The position numbers were made by a program, and so were the translations under genes. Below are positions 58,673 to 64,000 of a DNA stretch of 64,000 bases, piece after piece. Source of the stretch: Actinomadura rupiterrae. GTDB lineage: Bacteria; Actinomycetota; Actinomycetes; Streptosporangiales; Streptosporangiaceae. The notes beneath the pieces are model-generated. The model saw only the letters and a program-made list of their open reading frames with translations. It was not told where the DNA came from and searched no databases. Within the stretch, counting starts at the first letter, position 1; each line of letters opens with the position of its first letter. The stretch is from assembly GCF_024172125.1 (NCBI RefSeq), contig NZ_JAMZEA010000008.1, positions 496,001-560,000 on the forward strand, given 5' to 3'.

Positions 58673-61029
58673 CAGCGGGCCTTCCACAGGTAGACGTTGG
58701 GGTCGGCGTCCGAGCCGTTGCCGGAGCCGGCCGCGATCAGCGAGCCGTCCGGGCTGACCCGCACCGACTCGATGTCGGACGCGGGGCCGGTCAGCGTCCC
58801 GGCCGGGGCGCGGGTCGCGAGGTCGAACCTCCGGACGGTCCGGTCGGTGTTCCCGACGACGAGCGTGCGGCCGTCCGGCGTCGCCGCGAGGCTGTGGATC
58901 GCGCCGCCGCCGACCGTGATCGTCCCGGTGGTCGTCCCGGACCGGTAGTCCCAGATCCGGACGATCCCCTCGTTCCCGGCGGCCGCTGCGGACTTGCCGT
59001 CAGGCAGGAACGCGAGCGCGCGGACGCTGTCCTTGTGCCCGGTGAGCGTGCCGGTGCGGCGCCCGCTCACCGGGTCGTACATCAGGACGCTGCTGCCGGG
59101 CGCCTTCTTGTAGTAGCCGTCGGTGACGGCGGCGACCGTCCGCCCGTCGGAGCTGAACGCCACGTCGTGCACGCCGGAGTTCCCGCTCCCGGTGAGGGTG
59201 CGCAGCTTGCGGCCGGATCGGGCGTCCCAGATCCAGATGTCGGGATTGCAGCCCGCCAGGAGGGAGCCGTCCGGGCTGAACGCGACCGAGACCGGGCCGA
59301 ACTCGACGGTGGGCAGCGTCTGCTTGAGCGCGCCGGTCGCCGCGTCCCACAGCCGGACGGACCGGTCGAGCGCGGCGCTGGCCACCGTGCTTCCGTCGGG
59401 GCTGACCGCGACGCTGAGCACGCTGGAGGTGTGGCCGCGCAGCGTCCGCGCGGGGTGCCCGGCCGCGATGTCCCAGATGATGATGGTCGAGTCGTCGCTG
59501 CCGCTGACCAGGTACTTGCGGTCCGGGCTGAACGCGACGCTCCGGACGCCCTGCGTGTGCCCGCTGAGCGTCGCGACCGGCGAGACGAACGCGATGAGCG
59601 GTGCCTTCTTGGGCTGCGCCGCCTTCTTCTTGCCGCCCGAATCCCCGAGCAGCAGCGCAACCGGAACCCCGATCGCCGCCGCCGCGACCGCCGCCCCGCC
59701 CCCGATCAGCAACGCCCGCCTCCCCCCGTCCACCGACGCCCCCCGCGCCAACGCCGGAACCTGTGCATGCGGACCGACCACGTGCGGCCCAGGCCCCTGC
59801 GGCCCCTGCCCGTGTGCACCGACCGCGTGCGCGCCAGGCCCCTGCGGCCCCTGCCCGTGTGCACCGACCGCGTGCGCGCCAGGCCCATGCGGCCCCAGTC
59901 CGTGCGGCCCCGCCGCGTGGGGCCCAGGCCCCTGCGGGCCGACCGCCTGCGGCCCCTGCGCGTGCGGGTCGGCCGCCTGCCCGTCGACCGCGTGCGGGGC
60001 GGGCCCCTGCGGCGCCGGCTGCTGTAGGGGTGACTGCGCCGGGGGCGACTGCGGGCTCGGCGCTGGCGGGACGGCGGGGGGTTCGCTGTATTCGCGGGTG
60101 GCGAGCATGGTGGACGAGAGTTGGGTGGGGCCGTCCGGCGTCGGGTGCGGCTCCAGGGGCTCGATCTCCGGCTCGACCTCCGGGGCCCGGAGGAGCGCGG
60201 CGAGGCTCGGCGTGGGGAGCGCGCCGGAGTTCGGGTCGGTGAGGTGCGCGAGCACCTGCTGGACGGTCGGACGGGCCGCCGGGTCCTTCGCGAGGCAGAC
60301 CGACACGAGCGTCCGCAGGACGTCCGGGACGGCCTCCAGCTCGGGCACGTCGTTGAGGACGCGGTGCACGATCGCCGGGATGGTGTCGGCGTCGAACGGG
60401 CCGACCCCCGCGGCGGCGAAGGCGAGCAGGCAGCCGTAGGAGAACACGTCGGAGGCCGGTTCGGGCGGTCCGGCGAGGACCTGCTCGGGCGCCATGAACG
60501 CGTACGTGCCGACGACGACGCCCGCCGAGGTCAGGGACGTGGCGTCGGCGGCGCGCGCGACGCCGAAGTCGATGATCCGCGGCCCGTCCGCCGCCATGAT
60601 CACGTTCTCCGGCTTCAGGTCGCGGTGCACCAGGCCGTGGGCGTGGATCGCGGTGAGGCCCTCGGCGAGCCCGGCCGCGAGCGCGCGCAGGTCGTCCCGG
60701 CCGAGCGGGCCGCGCGTGGCGACCACCTCGCGCAGCGACGGGCCGGGGATGAAGGCGGTCGCGAGCCAGGGTTCCGGCGCGTCCGGATCGGCGTCCACGA
60801 CCTGGGCGGTATGGAACCCGCCGACCTTCCGGGCGGCGTTGATCTCGCGCGCGAACCGGCGGCGGAACCGCGGGTCCTCGGCGTGCCCGGCCTCGATGAC
60901 CTTGACCGCGACCTGGCGCCCGCCCGGCGAGACGCCGAGGAACACCCGGCCCATCCCGCCCGAGCCGAGGCGCGATTCCAGCCGGTAGGGTCCGATCTGC
61001 CGGGGGTCTCCGGGACGCAGGGCTTCCAC
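58672..61029 (-). CDS. Membrane Ser/Thr protein kinase with C-terminal WD40 domain (copy 2)
   Basis: This 785-residue protein is paralogous to the kinase downstream. It has LGSGGMGRVF (21-30), K43, HRDLKPEN, DFGVARA, APEQV, a very long Pro/Gly/His-rich linker, a TM helix (GGGAAVAAAAIGVPVALLLG) and about seven WD40 repeats (VRSVAFSPDRKYLVSGSDDS, IIIWD; VRLWDAATG). The linker contains a 45-bp exact DNA duplication (59791-59880). GTG 61029 has only a weak ribosome site. It is the first gene of a two-kinase operon, and the two may form heterodimers (inference). Confidence 0.9.
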   Translation of the reverse strand: MEALRPGDPRQIGPYRLESRLGSGGMGRVFLGVSPGGRQVAVKVIEAGHAEDPRFRRRFAREINAARKVGGFHTAQVVDADPDAPEPWLATAFIPGPSLREVVATRGPLGRDDLRALAAGLAEGLTAIHAHGLVHRDLKPENVIMAADGPRIIDFGVARAADATSLTSAGVVVGTYAFMAPEQVLAGPPEPASDVFSYGCLLAFAAAGVGPFDADTIPAIVHRVLNDVPELEAVPDVLRTLVSVCLAKDPAARPTVQQVLAHLTDPNSGALPTPSLAALLRAPEVEPEIEPLEPHPTPDGPTQLSSTMLATREYSEPPAVPPAPSPQSPPAQSPLQQPAPQGPAPHAVDGQAADPHAQGPQAVGPQGPGPHAAGPHGLGPHGPGAHAVGAHGQGPQGPGAHAVGAHGQGPQGPGPHVVGPHAQVPALARGASVDGGRRALLIGGGAAVAAAAIGVPVALLLGDSGGKKKAAQPKKAPLIAFVSPVATLSGHTQGVRSVAFSPDRKYLVSGSDDSTIIIWDIAAGHPARTLRGHTSSVLSVAVSPDGSTVASAALDRSVRLWDAATGALKQTLPTVEFGPVSVAFSPDGSLLAGCNPDIWIWDARSGRKLRTLTGSGNSGVHDVAFSSDGRTVAAVTDGYYKKAPGSSVLMYDPVSGRRTGTLTGHKDSVRALAFLPDGKSAAAAGNEGIVRIWDYRSGTTTGTITVGGGAIHSLAATPDGRTLVVGNTDRTVRRFDLATRAPAGTLTGPASDIESVRVSPDGSLIAAGSGNGSDADPNVYLWKAR

Positions 61030-61143
61030 CCGGATGTTCTAGCAGACGTCCATGTCCCTTTGGTGCCGTTGTGACAGACCCCATCCACGTGATCAGGACG
61101 CCCGATACCCGCCAGATCGAGCAGAGGCCGCCGAGCGCGGCGG

Positions 61144-61836
61144 CTAGGCCGGGGAGAGGCGGGCCAGTAGCTCGTCCAGGAGCAGGCGCTCGCCCGGCGT
61201 GAACTCGGCGGACGACTCGTCCAGCACGGCGCGCAGCGCGACGGCGCGGCGGGACGGTTCGCGGTCCTCGGGTGCGGTGCGGTCGGTGGTGACGGCGGCG
61301 ATGACCGCCTCGCGGGTGCGCTCGGAGAGGCCCGGGTCGCGGCGCTCGGGCGCCTGGTCCAGCAGCGTCAGCGTCACGCCGACCCCGGCCGCGAGCATCA
61401 TCTCGGCGGCCTGGTCGATGCCGATGGCGAGCCGTCCGGCCTCGGCGACGCGCTCGACCAGCCCGCGCAGGATGTCGCGGGACTCCTGGGCCGCCGGATG
61501 GTCCGACCCCGGGCCGAGGAACTCGCTCATCAGCCGGTACTGCGCCGGGTTGTCCAGGCCGAACCCGATGTGCAGGTCCCAGCCGGCGCGCAGGTCGTCG
61601 ACGGGGTCGCCGGCCCGCGGCTGGGCGTTCTTGATCTTCAGGTAGCGCGCGAAGCCGTCCGCGGCGACGGCCTCCAGCAGGCCGCTCATGTCCCCGAACA
61701 GGCGGTAGATGGCGGGCGGCTGGACCCCGGCGGCGGCGCTGACCGCGCGCGTGGTCACCGCCTCGCGGCCCTGCTGGACGAGCAGGTCGGCGGCCGCGGC
61801 GACGATCCGGTCCCGGGCAGGCGAACGTTCCGGCAT
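61144..61836 (-). CDS. TetR-family transcriptional regulator
   Basis: This 230-residue protein has TetR_N (IVAAAADLLVQQGREAVTTR, then VQPPAIYRLFGDMSGL) and a TetR_C-like domain. ATG 61836 is chosen, since upstream in-frame starts run into the divergent promoter. It is divergent from the alcohol dehydrogenase, with a GGATATC-containing palindrome between them, and probably regulates that gene. Confidence 0.88.
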   Translation of the reverse strand: MPERSPARDRIVAAAADLLVQQGREAVTTRAVSAAAGVQPPAIYRLFGDMSGLLEAVAADGFARYLKIKNAQPRAGDPVDDLRAGWDLHIGFGLDNPAQYRLMSEFLGPGSDHPAAQESRDILRGLVERVAEAGRLAIGIDQAAEMMLAAGVGVTLTLLDQAPERRDPGLSERTREAVIAAVTTDRTAPEDREPSRRAVALRAVLDESSAEFTPGERLLLDELLARLSPA

Positions 61837-61894
61837 GTATCGATGGTAACAAATCGGCGTTAGCGCTTGTATGGTAGCGTCGGAAGCATCGACC

Positions 61895-61911
61895 GGATAT
61901 CGCTGATATCC
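61895..61911. promoter_or_regulatory. GGATATC-N3-GATATCC operator
   Basis: A perfect 7-bp inverted repeat, GGATATC-GCT-GATATCC (61895-61911), lies in the divergent promoter region between the TetR gene and the alcohol dehydrogenase, 89 bp before the latter. Confidence 0.7.
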
Positions 61912-61999
61912 ACGGTCGGCGGCCAAGTTTCGGCATGGCTCTCGCCATGTCCCGAATGCGGCCGCCGGGCCGCAGGAACACCCCTCAGAGGAGGACTTG

Positions 62000-63010
62000 A
62001 TGAGCAGCACCATGCGGGCCGTCCGGGCCGTCGCCGCGGGCGAGCCGTTCCAGGCCGTGGAGCTGGCCGTCCCCGAGCCGGGACGCGACCAGGTCCGGGT
62101 GAAGGTGCACGCCTGCGGCGTGTGCGGCGGCGACGCCGTGGCCCGGTTCGACGCGCTCGGCCTCGGCCTGCCGCGCACGCCCGGGCACGAGGTCGCCGGT
62201 GTCGTGGACGCCGTCGGTGACGGCGTCACCGCCTGGCGGCCCGGCGACCGGGTCGGCGTCGGCTGGCACGGCGGGCACTGCTTCGTGTGCCGCGCGTGCC
62301 GCCGCGGCGACTTCGTGAACTGCGACGAGCGCAAGATCGTCGGCGCGAGCTACGACGGCGGGTACGCCGAGTACATGGTCGCGCCGCAGGCCGCGCTCGC
62401 CGCCGTCCCGGACGAGCTGACCTTCGGGGAGGCCGCGCCGCTGATGTGCGCGGGCCTCACCACCTTCAACGCGCTGCGGCACAGCGGCGCGCGGCCCGGC
62501 GACACCGTGGCCGTCCAGGGCATCGGCGGGCTCGGGCACCTGGCCGTCCAGTACGCGGACAAGATGGGCTTCCGCGTCGTCGCCGTGAACCGCGGCCGCG
62601 CCAAGGAGGACGTCGCGCGGCGGCTCGGCGCGGACGAGTACGTCGACAGCGAGGCGTCCGGCGGCGCCGGTGCCGGGCTGCGGAAGCTGGGCGGCGCGCG
62701 GGTCGTGCTGTCCACCGCCGGGTCCGCGTCCGCGCAGGCCGACATCGCGACCGGCCTCGCCCCCAACGGGCGGATGGTCGTGATCGCCAACGACCACGAC
62801 CCGATCCCCGTCCCCGGCGACCTGCTGGTCTTCGGGCGGCGCGAGGTGACCGGCTGGTACAGCGGGCATGCCGCCGACTCCGAGGACGCCATGGAGTTCG
62901 CCGTGCTGACCGGCGTCCGCCCGATGATCGAGACCCGTCCGCTCGCCGAGGCCGAGGACGCCTTCCAGACCATGAACAAGGCCCGTTTCCGGACCGTCCT
63001 GACCATCTGA
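62000..63010 (+). CDS. Zinc-dependent alcohol dehydrogenase (MDR family)
   Basis: This 336-residue medium-chain dehydrogenase has catalytic zinc ligands C (ACGVCGGD) and GHE (TPGHEVAG), a structural zinc cluster (CFVCRACRRGDFVNC) and an NAD(P) motif VQGIGGLGHLAVQYA. GAGGAGG precedes ATG 62000. It is divergent from TetR. It is likely NADP-dependent and acts on primary alcohols or aldehydes. Confidence 0.92.
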   Translation: MSSTMRAVRAVAAGEPFQAVELAVPEPGRDQVRVKVHACGVCGGDAVARFDALGLGLPRTPGHEVAGVVDAVGDGVTAWRPGDRVGVGWHGGHCFVCRACRRGDFVNCDERKIVGASYDGGYAEYMVAPQAALAAVPDELTFGEAAPLMCAGLTTFNALRHSGARPGDTVAVQGIGGLGHLAVQYADKMGFRVVAVNRGRAKEDVARRLGADEYVDSEASGGAGAGLRKLGGARVVLSTAGSASAQADIATGLAPNGRMVVIANDHDPIPVPGDLLVFGRREVTGWYSGHAADSEDAMEFAVLTGVRPMIETRPLAEAEDAFQTMNKARFRTVLTI

Positions 63011-63021
63011 ACTGGAGAAAC

Positions 63022-63048
63022 ATGACCACCGACCAGGAGGACACATGA
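63022..63048 (+). other. Eight-residue upstream mini-ORF (MTTDQEDT)
   Basis: ATG 63022 with GGAG upstream encodes MTTDQEDT and stops at TGA 63046-63048, overlapping the next gene's ATG (ATGA). It lies between the dehydrogenase and the SnoaL-like gene and carries that gene's ribosome site (CAGGAGG) inside it. It could couple translation, or be a chance duplication of the MTTxQxD start. Confidence 0.5.
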
Positions 63049-63359
63049 CCACCGCACAGCTCGATCCCGCCGTCCGGACGCTGGTGGACGCCGTCAACGC
63101 GGGCGACCGGAACGCGTTCCAGGCCGCGCTGACCCCGGACGCGACGATGTCCGACGACGGCTCCGACCGGGACCTGTCCGACTGGGCCGACCGGGAGATC
63201 TTCTCGTCCAACGGCCGGATGGAGATCGAGTCCACCTCGCCGGACGGCCGCTCGTTCGTCGCGAACTACACCAATGACACGTGGGGCTCGATGCGCACGT
63301 CCTGGCGCTTCATCGTCCAGGACGGCAAGATCGCCCGCTTCGAGACCGGCCAGGCTTAG
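63045..63359 (+). CDS. SnoaL-like/nuclear transport factor 2-like protein
   Basis: This 104-residue NTF2-fold protein has LVDAVNAGDRNAFQAALTPD at the N-terminus and a RFIVQDGKIARFETGQA strand at the C-terminus. Such proteins catalyse diverse reactions or bind small molecules. It is coupled to the dehydrogenase unit through the mini-ORF, so it likely belongs to the same pathway. Its 3' end overlaps the convergent permease gene by 4 nt. Confidence 0.8.
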   Translation: MTTAQLDPAVRTLVDAVNAGDRNAFQAALTPDATMSDDGSDRDLSDWADREIFSSNGRMEIESTSPDGRSFVANYTNDTWGSMRTSWRFIVQDGKIARFETGQA

Positions 63360-64000
63360 GCGCCGGGCGGTTCGGGCCTGACGGTGAGGACGACGGCCAG
63401 CGCGACGGCCGCTGGAATCGCCAGGTAGAAGCCGCAGGACAGCGCGACGACGCCGACGAAAACGGTCGCGGTCAGCGCGAGCGCCCGGGACCGTCCGCGC
63501 GGCAGCAACCGGACGGCGGCGGCGACGCCGACCAGGGTCACCGCCGCGAGGCAGGCCGAGGTCGCGCGCATCAGCGGGTCCAGGCCGAGGTCGAACGCCA
63601 GCGCGGCCGCGGCGACCGCCCCGGAGATCACTTCGAGCACGACCAGGCTCCGGTGCGGGACCTGCCCGGCGTCCGCGCCGCGCGCGAGGGCGCGGGGTAG
63701 CGCGCCGTCGCGGGCGAGCGCCGCGCCGAGCCGTCCGCCGCCCGCGATGTAGGTGTTCATCGCGACGAAGCTGAGCGCGATGGCCGCGACCGCCGTGAGG
63801 GGCTTGGCCGCCTGCCCGATACCGTCCTGCAAGAGCAGTGTTAGCGGGACGGGCGAGGTCTCCGCGCGCGAGCCCAGCGCGCCGGTAACCGTCATCGCGA
63901 GCCCCAGGTACAGGACACCGACCAGTCCGAGCGTCGCGACGGTCGCCCGCCGCAGCAACGTCCCGGTTTCGCTGCTTTTGCCGGACGCGAAGTCGGCCGA
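63356..64000 (-). CDS. APC-family amino acid permease, C-terminal part (runs off window)
   Basis: The visible 214 C-terminal residues carry the APC permease pattern (TGALGSRAETSPVPLTLLLQ, then TAVAAIALSFVAMNTYIAGG; LARDGALPRALAR) with about six TM helices. The N-terminal half lies beyond the right edge. Transport of an amino acid or polyamine is likely, substrate unknown. Confidence 0.82.
   Translation of the reverse strand, partial: SADFASGKSSETGTLLRRATVATLGLVGVLYLGLAMTVTGALGSRAETSPVPLTLLLQDGIGQAAKPLTAVAAIALSFVAMNTYIAGGGRLGAALARDGALPRALARGADAGQVPHRSLVVLEVISGAVAAAALAFDLGLDPLMRATSACLAAVTLVGVAAAVRLLPRGRSRALALTATVFVGVVALSCGFYLAIPAAVALAVVLTVRPEPPGA

Noticed and set aside
1..64000. tRNA or rRNA genes
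   Set aside because: No cloverleaf-like segments, CCA ends or rRNA signatures were noticed on either strand.

Overview
The window is high-GC actinobacterial DNA with many GTG starts and Streptomyces-like gene families: a mycothiol S-conjugate amidase, Ser/Thr kinases with WD40 domains, ECF41 and ECF42 sigma factors, many TetR regulators and an MmpL pump. An Actinomadura or other Streptosporangiales genome is a reasonable guess, but no marker gene fixes the genus. The first 20 kb are accessory and look less GC-rich and less codon-biased than the remainder. From about 30 kb the DNA is tightly packed, very GC-rich and chromosomal in character.

Layout. (1) 1-3.5 kb is a wreck. A helix-turn-helix regulator gene is cut by an IS3-family element, and its 3' part is fused in frame to an internal piece of a DUF1156-type DNA methylase. 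That piece is itself interrupted by an IS5-like element. (2) 3.5-7.6 kb holds a 32-bp palindrome, a small XRE regulator, a tyrosine-recombinase-fold protein lacking most catalytic residues and an unknown winged-helix protein. (3) 7.6-19 kb is a compact nonribosomal peptide cluster. One operon (minus strand, coupled by 4-nt overlaps) encodes a thioester-reductase-like SDR, an A-T-C-A-T synthetase (split by an apparent 1-nt frameshift), a methyltransferase and an MFS exporter. Divergently, a free-standing condensation-domain protein is followed by a 14-TM MFS exporter. No thioesterase is present, so release by the discrete reductase is the simplest reading. (4) 19-30 kb alternates TetR-controlled gene pairs, each with clear operators, and long noncoding GC-rich repeat arrays (about 84 bp x 6, about 430 bp x 3, and 15- to 21-bp tandems). 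It also contains a frameshifted epimerization-domain relic. (5) 30.6-42.2 kb is a sigma-factor neighbourhood. Three ECF41-type sigma factors and three oxidoreductase/epimerase genes share promoters of the form TGTCACA-N16-CGTC (or TGTC), next to an ECF42/DGPF pair. (6) 42-56 kb carries an MmpL pump, a two-component system, aldo/keto reductases, MFS pumps with ArsR/TetR regulators, mca, an SGNH hydrolase and a PadR regulator. (7) 56.5-61 kb has two tandem membrane Ser/Thr kinases with WD40 sensor domains. (8) 61-64 kb has TetR, a zinc alcohol dehydrogenase, a SnoaL-like protein and a truncated APC permease.

The genes cooperate as small modules (regulator plus divergent enzyme or pump, sigma factor plus oxidoreductase) rather than one pathway; the NRPS cluster is the only multi-gene biosynthetic unit.
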